DNA from: Streptomyces aureocirculatus
GTDB lineage: Bacteria > Actinomycetota > Actinomycetes > Streptomycetales > Streptomycetaceae
Assembly: GCF_000720475.1 (NCBI RefSeq)
Contig: NZ_JOAP01000028.1
Span: 1 to 64,000, forward strand
Direction of reading: 5' to 3'
Length of the DNA: 64,000 nucleotides
Both the position numbers and the translations under genes were made by a program. Below, one piece after another: positions 1 through 7,792 of this stretch. Position 1 is the stretch's first letter, and each line of letters starts with the position of its first letter. The notes under the pieces were generated by a model, which made no database searches, was not told the DNA's origin, and was given only the letters and a program-made list of their open reading frames with translations.

Positions 1-398
1 CTCGTCGACGACGGCGAGGTGCTGGAGGTCCACGAGCGCTGGGCGCGCAACATCATCTGTGCTCTGGCCCGCCTGGACGGGCAGGTCGTGGGCATCGTCG
101 CCAACCAGCCCCAGGCCCTGGCCGGGGTCCTGGACATCGAGGCCTCCGAGAAGGCGGCCCGCTTCGTCCAGATGTGCGACGCCTTCAACATCCCGATCCT
201 CACCCTCCTGGACGTCCCCGGCTTCCTGCCCGGTGTCGACCAGGAGCACGGCGGCATCATCCGCCACGGCGCGAAGGCCTGGTCGACGACGTCATCGACC
301 CCGCCGCCACCCGCGAGGTCCTCATCAAGTCCCTGGCCATGCTGCGCAACAAGCACGCCGACCTGCCCTCGCGCAAGCACGGCAACCCCCCGCAGTAG
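1..398 (+). pseudogene. accB: Acyl-CoA carboxylase beta subunit (carboxyltransferase), 3' end, disrupted by internal deletion
   Basis: The product would be the carboxyltransferase subunit that moves a carboxyl group from biotin to acetyl- or propionyl-CoA for malonyl/methylmalonyl-CoA supply. The gene is cut by the window edge. Frame 1 reads the family core ([39 protein letters not shown]) up to about base 279. The family's C-terminal end ([33 protein letters not shown]) then follows at once, but in frame 3, ending at TAG 396-398. The stretch normally between them, holding the second CoA/biotin-binding part and recalled as roughly 90 residues, is missing and the frame is lost. Frame 1 runs on into unrelated sequence. 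The downstream epsilon gene supports the identity. A real mutation, a mis-assembly and a second intact copy elsewhere are all possible. Confidence 0.8.
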
Positions 399-457
399 CG
401 GCGGACCCCCGGACCTCTTTTGTCCCACCTGCAGTACCCACAAGGAGAACGCTGCAC

Positions 458-652
458 ATGACTACTCCCGACATCCGCGTCGAGAAGGGCCACGCCGAGC
501 CCGAGGAGGTCGCGGCCCTCACCGCCATCCTCCTCGCCCGCGCCGCCGCACAGCCCGAGGCCGCGCCCGCCCGCCGAGGCCGCGACAAGGCCGGCTGGCG
601 CCGCCTGGAGCGCACCCCGGGTTTCCGGGCGCCGCACAGTTGGCAGGGCTGA
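458..652 (+). CDS. accE: Acyl-CoA carboxylase epsilon subunit
   Basis: A 64-residue protein starting [20 protein letters not shown] and ending in HSWQG. It matches the small epsilon subunits found only in actinobacterial acyl-CoA carboxylases, which bridge the alpha (biotin) and beta (carboxyltransferase) subunits. The pattern [17 protein letters not shown] and a tryptophan-containing tail are the family hallmarks I recognise. The ATG at 458 has an AAGGAG ribosome-binding site at 442-447 and starts 60 bases after the accB stop, so the two genes are probably co-transcribed. The gene is intact although accB upstream is not. Confidence 0.85.
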   Translation: MTTPDIRVEKGHAEPEEVAALTAILLARAAAQPEAAPARRGRDKAGWRRLERTPGFRAPHSWQG

Positions 653-667
653 GCCCGCCCGCTCCCT

Positions 668-721
668 GAACGCACTGTGGGCCCCCGTACTTGCTCGAGT
701 ACGGGGGCCCACAGTGCGTTC
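668..721. terminator. Long perfect hairpin after accE
   Basis: A perfect 23-base-pair inverted repeat (arms 668-690 and 699-721) with an 8-base loop TTGCTCGA. It begins 16 bases after the accE stop and lies between convergent units (accE on plus, cvnD on minus). This suggests a bidirectional transcription terminator, though there is no long T tract. Confidence 0.75.
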
Positions 722-845
722 GGCTTCGACAGTTGCTCGGGGCCGGGGCTGTGCCCACCCGGCGAGGTCGGGAGTCACGGGCGGGTGGGTGGGAGACCCC
801 GCCGCGGCAGCGGCGGGAAACCACGACGGGCCCGCGGCCGAGGAG

Positions 846-1430
846 CTACCGGAGGCGAGCCATCAGCGCATGCTCGACCAGAGTGATCAGCGCGCTCTTC
901 GCGTCCGCACGGTGGCGGGCGTCGGTGGTGATGATGGGGGTGTCCGGCCCGATCTGGAGGGCTTCCCGCACTTCGTCAGGGGTGTACGGCTGGTGGCCGT
1001 CGAAGCCGTTGAGGGCGATGACGAAGGGGAGGCCGGAGTTCTCGAAGTAGTCGACGGCGGGGAAGCAGTCGGCGAGCCGCCTCGTGTCGACCAGGACGAC
1101 CGCGCCGATGGCGCCACGGACCAGGTCGTCCCACATGAACCAGAAGCGGTCCTGCCCCGGGGTGCCGAACAGGTACAGGATCAGGTCCTGGTCCAGGGTG
1201 ATGCGACCGAAGTCCATGGCCACCGTCGTGGTGGTCTTGTCTCCGGTGTGGGTGAGGTCGTCGATGCCCGCGGACGCGGACGTCATGACGGCCTCGGTGC
1301 GCAGCGGGTTGATCTCAGAGACCGCCCCGACGAACGTGGTCTTGCCCACGCCGAAGCCGCCCGCCACCACGATTTTCGCGCTGGTGGTGGAGCGGTCTTT
1401 TGCTCCGCCGCTAGAGCTTGCGAAGTCCAC
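846..1430 (-). CDS. cvnD: Conservon GTP-binding protein CvnD (first conservon)
   Basis: A 194-residue small Ras/Arf-like GTPase, the fourth gene of a conservon. The P-loop GGFGVGKTT is near residues 25-33, a DFGRI segment follows, then the switch-II-like GTPGQDRF and a NGFD segment in place of NKxD. CvnD proteins are proposed to cycle GTP in a membrane complex with CvnA, CvnB and CvnC, like a eukaryotic G-protein module. The GTG start overlaps cvnC by 20 bases, with AAGGG upstream, indicating translational coupling. The protein is nearly identical to the second CvnD (6231-6833) except at the N-terminus and a few scattered positions. Confidence 0.93.
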   Translation of the reverse strand: MDFASSSGGAKDRSTTSAKIVVAGGFGVGKTTFVGAVSEINPLRTEAVMTSASAGIDDLTHTGDKTTTTVAMDFGRITLDQDLILYLFGTPGQDRFWFMWDDLVRGAIGAVVLVDTRRLADCFPAVDYFENSGLPFVIALNGFDGHQPYTPDEVREALQIGPDTPIITTDARHRADAKSALITLVEHALMARLR

Positions 1431-2046
1431 TGAGCACCCTTTCGAGCAGTGTCACGTCTGGCTGGCCGCCGGCGGTCTCGTCGCCGCCGGGCTGATGGAT
1501 GGCGACAAGTCCGGCCTCCGCCAGGTCGGCGACGAGGATCCGGGCAACGCCGAGGGGGATGGAGAGCAGGGCCGAGATCTCCGCCACGGACTTGATCTCG
1601 CGGCACAGGTTGCAGATGCGCTGGTGCTCCGGCAACTGGCCCTGCATCTGATGCGGTTGTGCGGTGGTGTGCACCAGCGCCTCGATGGCGAGCTGGTAGC
1701 GGGGCCTGGTGCGTCCGCCCGTCATGGCGTACGGCCGCACCAGCGGGTTGGACGCCACCGGTGCGGGCGCGGGCGCCTGCTCCGGGGAGCGGCGGTGCGA
1801 CTGGACCGGCTGGATCCGGGGTGCGTAGGGCTGGTCGTACGGCTGGTTGTACGGCTGGCCGTACGGACCGGAGCCGGGCGCACCGGGGCCGGGCGCCTGC
1901 TGGCCTGGCTGCCGGTACTGGGGCTGCCGGCGATGGCTGGGCGCGGAGGGGAAGTTGTACCGGTTCTGCGAACCGTCACCCTGGCCCTGGCCGTGGCCGG
2001 CAGGCCAGTTGGCCGAAGACGAACCGTCTGGGGGTGTTGCAGCCAC
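1411..2046 (-). CDS. cvnC: Conservon DUF742 protein CvnC (first conservon)
   Basis: A DUF742-family protein of about 211 residues. The C-terminal part (VRPYAMTGGRTRP onwards) is the conserved domain, a winged-helix-like fold containing a C-x2-C pair (ICNLCRE). The N-terminal part is long, disordered and rich in Gln, Tyr and Pro, including repeated PYNQPYDQPY. I chose the GTG at 2046 because a strong GGAGGAGGA lies just before it. An in-frame ATG at 2079 would add 11 residues but has no visible ribosome-binding site. CvnC is thought to bridge the kinase-like CvnA and GTPase CvnD. The gene overlaps cvnD and follows cvnB by under 100 bases. Confidence 0.9.
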   Translation of the reverse strand: MAATPPDGSSSANWPAGHGQGQGDGSQNRYNFPSAPSHRRQPQYRQPGQQAPGPGAPGSGPYGQPYNQPYDQPYAPRIQPVQSHRRSPEQAPAPAPVASNPLVRPYAMTGGRTRPRYQLAIEALVHTTAQPHQMQGQLPEHQRICNLCREIKSVAEISALLSIPLGVARILVADLAEAGLVAIHQPGGDETAGGQPDVTLLERVLSGLRKL

Positions 2047-2141
2047 GTACTCCTCCTCCGAAACTGTGCTCGGCGCCATCACTGTGGAGCCGCGTCCCGA
2101 AACCTTACGGCCCCGGGATGCGAATACGCACCGTCTGTCTG

Positions 2142-2564
2142 TCAGTTGAGCAGGCTCCCCTGAAGCTCCGCGCGCAGGTCCGGAGTGAGGACGGTGCCCG
2201 CTCGGTCGACGAGAAGTGCCATCTCGTACCCAATGAGACCGATGTCCGCCTCTGGGTGGGCGAGTACGGCGAGGGACGATCCGTCGGAGATGGACATGAT
2301 GAAGAGAAATCCTCGCTCCATCTCCACAACGGTCTGGGTCACCGAGCCGCCCTCGAAGATCCGGGAGGCCCCGGCCGTGAGGGAGGTCAGGCCCGACGCG
2401 ACGGCCGCGAGCTGATCGGCCCGGTCACGCGGGAAGCCTTCGGACATCGCCAGAAGGAGTCCGTCGGCGGAGACCACCACGGTGTGGGACACCCCGGGGG
2501 TGTTGTCCACGAAGTTGGTGATCAACCAGTTCAGGTTCTGCGCCGCCTGGCTCATCGGGCTCAC
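2142..2564 (-). CDS. cvnB: Conservon roadblock/LC7 protein CvnB (first conservon)
   Basis: A roadblock/LC7-domain protein of about 140 residues, the family that includes MglB-type GTPase activators, so it probably acts on CvnD. The GTG at 2564 is preferred: GGAG at 2572-2575 is seven bases ahead, and the cvnA stop ends two bases before. The ATG three codons later (2555) is too far from that site. The paralogue at 7370-7792 has a TTG at the same place, which supports this choice. The two CvnB proteins differ at only five positions that I can count. Confidence 0.92.
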   Translation of the reverse strand: MSPMSQAAQNLNWLITNFVDNTPGVSHTVVVSADGLLLAMSEGFPRDRADQLAAVASGLTSLTAGASRIFEGGSVTQTVVEMERGFLFIMSISDGSSLAVLAHPEADIGLIGYEMALLVDRAGTVLTPDLRAELQGSLLN

Positions 2565-2565
2565 A

Positions 2566-5500
2566 CTAACGCTCCTGGTTGTAGGTGCTATCAGGGCTGA
2601 AGCCCTGGCCATTCGTGTCACTGCCCGCGCTGCGGCCCCGCTGGACGCCGCGGCGCAGGTTGCTCAGCCTGCCCCGTACTTCCTCGGGGTCGCGGGAGAC
2701 CTGGGGGCCGCCCTGCGGGTTCTGTTCCGCGGTGCCCTCGACCAGGTTGGCCTTGGGCACCCGCCGCGGCAGACCGGACGGGGTGACCCCGCCCGCCTTG
2801 GGCTCCCGCAACTGCTCGGCGCGCTGCCAGCGGTCGTCGTTGGCCGTACGCCAGCCGGTGCCCTGCCGCTCGCCCTGCGAGGCGTCGCCCGCCGGTCCTT
2901 CGCCGTCGCGGCTCTCGCCGTTCGGGCTCTCCTGGCGCTGTGCGGGTGCGCTTCCGTTGCCGTCCGCCGCGGGGCCGCCGCGGCGCGGAAGACCCGCGTC
3001 GGTCAGCTCGTGCGAGACGGCGGACGGAGCCGCGGAGGAGGGGGCAGGTCCCGGACGGTCGAAGCCTACGCGGTCGTACTCACCCGCGTCAGGCGCCGGA
3101 GCGGATTCCGCTTCGGGAGCGTACTCACCCTGGTAGCCGTCCTGGTAACTGTCGCGCAACGGCCAGTCGTCCTGGTGGGACCGCTCCGGGTAGGCGGCGA
3201 AGGACTCCTGGGCACCGCCCGCCCCGGCCTCGCGGCCGTCGTGCCCCGGCTCCGCATACGCGCCGTCCTGATAGCCGTCCTGGGTCGTGTAGTACGAATC
3301 GTCGTACGCCTGCGCACCCTGGTCGTAGGTCGGTTGCGGGTCGTAGCCCGCCTGACCCTGGTCGTACCCGGCCACCAACTGGCCGTCGTACCCGGTTTGC
3401 GCCTGGTCGTATCCCATGACCGGCGAGCCCTGGGTACCGTCGAAGGCGTTCTGCGTCTCCGGGTAACCCGTGGGCTGCTCGTAGGTCTCCTGCGCGCCGC
3501 CCCGGACCTCGTCACGGAACAGCGGGCGGTCGCCCTCGGCGGGCGGACCGGTCTGGGCCTGTGCCTCAAGGGCGGCCCGGCGCTCCTCGCGCATCAGCGA
3601 ACGGCCCACCGGGTCGAGCTGGTCGCCCGTCTCGGCGCCGTCGGCGCCCTGGCCCGCGTACTGGCTGTCGTCGAAGCCCAGCTCCGCGGCGGTGCGCAGC
3701 GGCTCGACCTCGCGGACCTGCTGCTCCGGGATGATCGAGGAGACCGTGAACTCGTCGTGCGGCGCCTGGTCGCCACCGCCACCGTGGGTGATGTTGTCCG
3801 GCAGCATCACGAGGGACGTGGTGCCCGCCTGCTCGCCGGAGGGGCGCAACTGGACGCGGATGCCGTGCCGGTCCGAGAGACGGCCGACCACGAACAGGCC
3901 CATGCGCTGGGAGATCGCGGCGTCCACGGTCGGCGGGTTGGCGAGCCGGTGGTTGATGTCCGCGAAGTCCTCGGCGGTCAGGCCGATGCCCTTGTCATGG
4001 ATCTCGATCATCACGCGGCCGTCGGGGAGACGGGTCGCGGTGACCCTGACCTTGGTCTGCGGCGAGGAGAACGTGGTGGCGTTCTCCAGGAGCTCGGCGA
4101 GCAGGTGCACGAGGTCGGTCACGGCGAGGCCGTGGATCTCGGCCTCGGGGACGCCCGACAGCTCGATGCGCTCGTACTGCTCCACCTCGGATGACGCGGC
4201 GCGCAACACGTCGACCAGCGGGACCGGCTGGTCCCAGCGGCGGCCCGGCTCCTCGCCGGAGAGAACGAGGAGGTTCTCGCCGTTGCGGCGCATCCGGGTC
4301 GCGAGGTGGTCGAGACGGAAGAGGGACGCGAGCTGGTCCGGGTCGGCCTCGTTGTTCTCCAGGTCGGTGATGAGGGTGAGCTGGCCCTCGATCAGCGACT
4401 GGTTGCGGCGCGAGAGGTTGGTGAAGATCGCGTTGATGTTGCCGCGGAGCAGGGCCTGCTCGGCGGCGAGCCGGACGGCCTCCCGGTGCACCTGGTCGAA
4501 GGCGCGGGCGACCTCGCCGATCTCGTCGGTGGACGTGATCGGGATGGGCTGCACCCGGGTGTCGACCCGGCCGGGGTCGGTGCGCGAGAGCTGGTCGACG
4601 AGCATCGGCAGGCGCTGCTCGGCGATGCCGAAGGCGGCGGTGCGCAGGCTGCGCATCGAGCGGCTCATCTGCCGGGCCATGAGACCGGCCAGGATGAAGG
4701 CGGCGAGCAGGGCGACCACGACGATCGCACCGGTGATGAAGGCGTCGGTCCTGGCGTCGTCGGCGATGCCGGACGCCTCGTTCACGGCCTTGTCGGCGAG
4801 GTCCGACTCGATGGTGCGGTACGCGTCGAACTTGAGGGTGGTGACGCCCCACAGGGCGGGCGCCGTGATGCCCTTGCCCGCGAGCTCGACCCGGGCGCTC
4901 GGCTGGGTCGAGGACAGGCCGGCGATCAGGGCGAGGGTCTTCTCGCCGCTCGGCAGCGGGACGTACTTCTCCCCCTTGGCGCGGGCGGCGGCCTCGGCCT
5001 CGTCGGACTGCTGTTTGCCCTTGGCCGCGAGGCCCTTGCGCGCGTCCTGGAGCTTCTTGACGTCCTCGGGGGTGCCGCCGCCGGTGTACTCCTCGATGGC
5101 GATGTTCTCCAGGTACGCGTACGAGGAGAAGGCGATCCGCTGCTTGGACAGTTCGGCCGCGGTCGGACCCGGCTCCACCAGGAGGTGCGTGCCGATGGAG
5201 CGCTGCAGCGACAGGGCGGCCTTGGCGAGGGAGACGGCGTAGACGGTGCGGCCGTAGGAGGTGATGTTGCCGGTGCCGAGGCCGAGCTCGTTGGCGAACT
5301 CCATCAGCGGGTGCTGGATGGCGACGTACGACTCCTCGGTCTGTACGCCGGGCAGCTTGCTGGTGTAAGCGGCCTCACGCAGGCCCGCCAGCTTCGGCTC
5401 GACCTTGTGGAAGGCGGCGAGCCGGCGCTCCAGGCCCTCCTTGTTCGGCATGTCCTTGACGGCGTCGTCGAAGGCGGCGGCCGCGGCGTCGGTGGCCTTG

Positions 5501-5889
5501 CGGGTCCGGACCACTGCAGAATCGTTCTTTTTACCCCTGAGCAGCGGAGCGGCGGAGACGTCCCGCTCCTCGATGAGGCGGTTGCCGTAGTCGAGCGACG
5601 CGCGCACCAGACGGGCCGTGGCCTCGGCATCGCGGGCCTCGTCCCAGGTGTCGATGGCGCCCTTCACCTGGAAGCCGCCCATGACGAGGCCGACGAGCAC
5701 GGGTATGAGGAGGATCGCGTTCAGCCGGGTCGGCACCCGCCAGTTTCTCGGCGAGAGCCGACCGCCGGAGGCGGCCTGCGGCTCGCTGCCCGGTACGTCC
5801 GCGGACGGTGCCGCTGTGCGCGGCGGCGGGGTGAAGTTGCCCCGCGTGTCCCGGTCCGGGGACGCGGGGCTCGTCTTGCTTCGCCTCAC
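2566..5889 (-). CDS. cvnA: Conservon sensor kinase-like protein CvnA (first conservon)
   Basis: A 1107-residue membrane protein of the nitrate/nitrite-sensor type. Order: short basic N-terminus, membrane segment at about 57-73, extracytoplasmic helical sensor domain, second membrane segment at about 385-405, HAMP-like linker, then a HATPase domain (N-box LLAELLENATTF near 590, G-boxes DKGIGL and MGLFVVGRL). No phospho-accepting histidine box is evident, as is usual for CvnA. The C-terminal third is disordered, with repeated YDQGQ/GYD units. The GTG at 5889 (VRRSKTSP) fits the family start; GAGAGG lies about 11 bases ahead. It heads a four-gene operon on the minus strand. Confidence 0.9.
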   Translation of the reverse strand: MRRSKTSPASPDRDTRGNFTPPPRTAAPSADVPGSEPQAASGGRLSPRNWRVPTRLNAILLIPVLVGLVMGGFQVKGAIDTWDEARDAEATARLVRASLDYGNRLIEERDVSAAPLLRGKKNDSAVVRTRKATDAAAAAFDDAVKDMPNKEGLERRLAAFHKVEPKLAGLREAAYTSKLPGVQTEESYVAIQHPLMEFANELGLGTGNITSYGRTVYAVSLAKAALSLQRSIGTHLLVEPGPTAAELSKQRIAFSSYAYLENIAIEEYTGGGTPEDVKKLQDARKGLAAKGKQQSDEAEAAARAKGEKYVPLPSGEKTLALIAGLSSTQPSARVELAGKGITAPALWGVTTLKFDAYRTIESDLADKAVNEASGIADDARTDAFITGAIVVVALLAAFILAGLMARQMSRSMRSLRTAAFGIAEQRLPMLVDQLSRTDPGRVDTRVQPIPITSTDEIGEVARAFDQVHREAVRLAAEQALLRGNINAIFTNLSRRNQSLIEGQLTLITDLENNEADPDQLASLFRLDHLATRMRRNGENLLVLSGEEPGRRWDQPVPLVDVLRAASSEVEQYERIELSGVPEAEIHGLAVTDLVHLLAELLENATTFSSPQTKVRVTATRLPDGRVMIEIHDKGIGLTAEDFADINHRLANPPTVDAAISQRMGLFVVGRLSDRHGIRVQLRPSGEQAGTTSLVMLPDNITHGGGGDQAPHDEFTVSSIIPEQQVREVEPLRTAAELGFDDSQYAGQGADGAETGDQLDPVGRSLMREERRAALEAQAQTGPPAEGDRPLFRDEVRGGAQETYEQPTGYPETQNAFDGTQGSPVMGYDQAQTGYDGQLVAGYDQGQAGYDPQPTYDQGAQAYDDSYYTTQDGYQDGAYAEPGHDGREAGAGGAQESFAAYPERSHQDDWPLRDSYQDGYQGEYAPEAESAPAPDAGEYDRVGFDRPGPAPSSAAPSAVSHELTDAGLPRRGGPAADGNGSAPAQRQESPNGESRDGEGPAGDASQGERQGTGWRTANDDRWQRAEQLREPKAGGVTPSGLPRRVPKANLVEGTAEQNPQGGPQVSRDPEEVRGRLSNLRRGVQRGRSAGSDTNGQGFSPDSTYNQER

Positions 5890-6230
5890 TCGACCAACAA
5901 CCTCTCGGCGGCGGCTCCTGCGCTGGTGCCGCTGTCGTCTCCAAAGGCCCGTGCTACTGGGCAGTTCAGCGCATTCCAGCACGTCAGGCTGTGCTCTTCC
6001 AAACAGTAGGAAAGAAGAGTTCCGAGTGGTGTAAGCCTCAGATAAATCGGTCATAAAGAGCGAGCCCCGCCAAAAGGCGGGGCTCTTGTGCGCACAGCGA
6101 CACCGACCGACCGCGATGTGTCGCGGGGCCAGTGCAATTCTCTGTCGAAACGTTATGAACACGGCAGCCGTCCGTGTCAAAGGACACAGATCGTTCCGTG
6201 CGCTCTACGACAACTTCCGTATGGTCCCGC
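5890..6230. other. Intergenic region between the two conservons
   Basis: 341 bases without a gene. It holds the terminator at 6062-6085 and, near 5990-6058, an unusually A/T-rich stretch that probably contains the promoter of the first cvnA on the minus strand. I could not fix a convincing -35/-10 pair there. Nothing coding is visible on either strand. Confidence 0.6.
6062..6085 (-). terminator. Terminator of the second conservon
   Basis: A perfect 10-base-pair stem (GAGCCCCGCC / GGCGGGGCTC) with a TTTT loop (AAAA on the plus strand). On the minus strand it is followed by CTTTAT. It lies about 150 bases after the cvnD stop, so transcription of the second conservon probably ends here, before the promoter of the first. 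Confidence 0.75.
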
Positions 6231-6833
6231 CTACTTGAGTCGTGCCATAAGTGCGTGCTCGACCAGCGTGATCAAGCCACTCTTTGCGTCCGCACGGTGT
6301 CGCGCGTCGGTGGTGATGATGGGAGTGTCCGGGCCGAGCTGCAGTGCCTCGCGCACTTCGTCGGGGGTGTACGGCTGGTGCCCGTCGAAGCCGTTGAGCG
6401 CGATGACGAAGGGAAGCCCGGAGTTCTCGAAGTAGTCCACCGCGGGGAAGCAGTCCGCGAGCCGCCGGGTGTCCACGAGCACGACCGCGCCGATGGCGCC
6501 GCGCACCAGGTCGTCCCACATGAACCAGAAGCGGTCCTGTCCCGGCGTGCCGAACAGGTAGAGGATCAGATCCTGGTCGAGCGTGATACGGCCGAAATCC
6601 ATCGCCACGGTCGTGGTGGTCTTGTCGCCCGTGTGCGTGAGGTCGTCGATGCCCGCGGACGCGGACGTCATCACGGCCTCGGTGCGCAGCGGATTGATCT
6701 CGGAGACCGCCCCCACGAACGTGGTCTTGCCCACGCCGAAGCCGCCCGCCACCACGATCTTGGCGGATGTGGTGGACCGGCCACCGGCGTCGGAGCCCAC
6801 GGAGCCGCCTCCGTCAGAGCTTGCGAAGTCCAC
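6231..6833 (-). CDS. cvnD: Conservon GTP-binding protein CvnD (second conservon)
   Basis: A 200-residue small GTPase with P-loop GGFGVGKTT, GTPGQDRF and NGFD motifs. It is a close paralogue of the CvnD at 846-1430; most of the difference is in the first 20 residues, here Gly- and Ser-rich. The GTG start overlaps cvnC by 20 bases, exactly as in the first conservon. As the family's G-protein it should act at the membrane with the roadblock protein CvnB. Near identity between the two copies suggests recent duplication or gene conversion. Confidence 0.93.
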   Translation of the reverse strand: MDFASSDGGGSVGSDAGGRSTTSAKIVVAGGFGVGKTTFVGAVSEINPLRTEAVMTSASAGIDDLTHTGDKTTTTVAMDFGRITLDQDLILYLFGTPGQDRFWFMWDDLVRGAIGAVVLVDTRRLADCFPAVDYFENSGLPFVIALNGFDGHQPYTPDEVREALQLGPDTPIITTDARHRADAKSGLITLVEHALMARLK

Positions 6834-7221
6834 TGAGCACCCTTTCGAGCAGTGTCACGTCGGGCTGGCCGCCGGCGTTCTCGTCGCCGCCCGGCTGGTG
6901 GATGGCGACGAGCCCGGCCTCGGCCAGGTCGGCGACGAGGATGCGGGCCACGCCGAGCGGCATCGAAAGCAGCGCGGAGACCTCGGCCACCGACTTGACC
7001 TCACGGCACAGGTGGCAGATCCGCTGGTGCTCGGGGAGCAGCCCCATCAACTGGGCCGGGTCGGCCGTGGTGCTGACGAGGGCCTCTATCGCGAGCTGGT
7101 AGCGGGGCCTGGTCCGGCCGCCGGTCATCGCGTAGGGACGCACCAGCGGCTGGTCGCCCTCGACCCCGTACCCGGCATGGGAAGCACCGTACGGGTCGTG
7201 AGAGGCGGTGGGCGGGTTCAT
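6814..7221 (-). CDS. cvnC: Conservon DUF742 protein CvnC (second conservon)
   Basis: A DUF742 protein of 135 residues, much shorter than its paralogue at 1411-2046 because it lacks the long Gln/Tyr/Pro-rich N-terminal tail. The conserved part (VRPYAMTGGRTRP, ICHLCRE, PLGVARILVADLAEAGLV) is almost the same in both. The ATG at 7221 has GGAGG four bases ahead, which fixes the start. It overlaps cvnD and is separated from cvnB by 148 bases, a longer gap than in the first conservon. Confidence 0.92.
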   Translation of the reverse strand: MNPPTASHDPYGASHAGYGVEGDQPLVRPYAMTGGRTRPRYQLAIEALVSTTADPAQLMGLLPEHQRICHLCREVKSVAEVSALLSMPLGVARILVADLAEAGLVAIHQPGGDENAGGQPDVTLLERVLSGLRKL

Positions 7222-7369
7222 GGATCCTCCGGGCGGGACAGCAGTTGTCTGCGATCCGTCTGACAGAGCCGGGGTGGGGGCATGACTGGCGGCCGGACGG
7301 TGGTCGGTTCGTACGGTCGGTTGGCTCGGACGGTGGGGCGGCCGAGTGGGACGAGCCCGGGTGGCCGGG

Positions 7370-7792
7370 TCAGTGCAACAGGCTGCCCTGCAGTTCAGCG
7401 CGCAGGTCCGGGGTCAGTACGGTGCCCGCGCGGTCGACGAGAAGGGCCATCTCGTAGCCGACGAGGCCGATGTCGCACTCCGGGTGCGCGAGCACCGCGA
7501 GCGACGAACCGTCCGAGATGGACATGAGGAACAAGAAGCCCCGCTCCATCTCCACCACGGTCTGGGTGACCGCGCCGCCCTCGAAGATCCGGGAGGCCCC
7601 GGCCGTGAGGGAGGTCAGGCCGGAGGCGACGGCCGCGAGCTGGTCGGCGCGGTCGCGCGGAAAGCCCTCGGACATCGCGAGAAGCAGGCCGTCGGCGGAG
7701 ACCACGACCGTGTGGGACACCCCGGGGGTGTTGTCCACGAAGTTGGTGATCAACCAGTTCAGGTTCTGTGCCGCCTGGCTCATCGGACTCAA
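7370..7792 (-). CDS. cvnB: Conservon roadblock/LC7 protein CvnB (second conservon)
   Basis: A roadblock/LC7 protein of 140 residues, almost identical to the CvnB at 2142-2564. The TTG at 7792 directly abuts the TAG of cvnA and has GGAG six bases ahead; the ATG three codons in (7783) is too distant from this site. Roadblock proteins in bacteria act as GTPase-activating partners, so CvnD is the expected target. The near identity means either CvnB could in principle serve either conservon. Confidence 0.92.
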   Translation of the reverse strand: MSPMSQAAQNLNWLITNFVDNTPGVSHTVVVSADGLLLAMSEGFPRDRADQLAAVASGLTSLTAGASRIFEGGAVTQTVVEMERGFLFLMSISDGSSLAVLAHPECDIGLVGYEMALLVDRAGTVLTPDLRAELQGSLLH

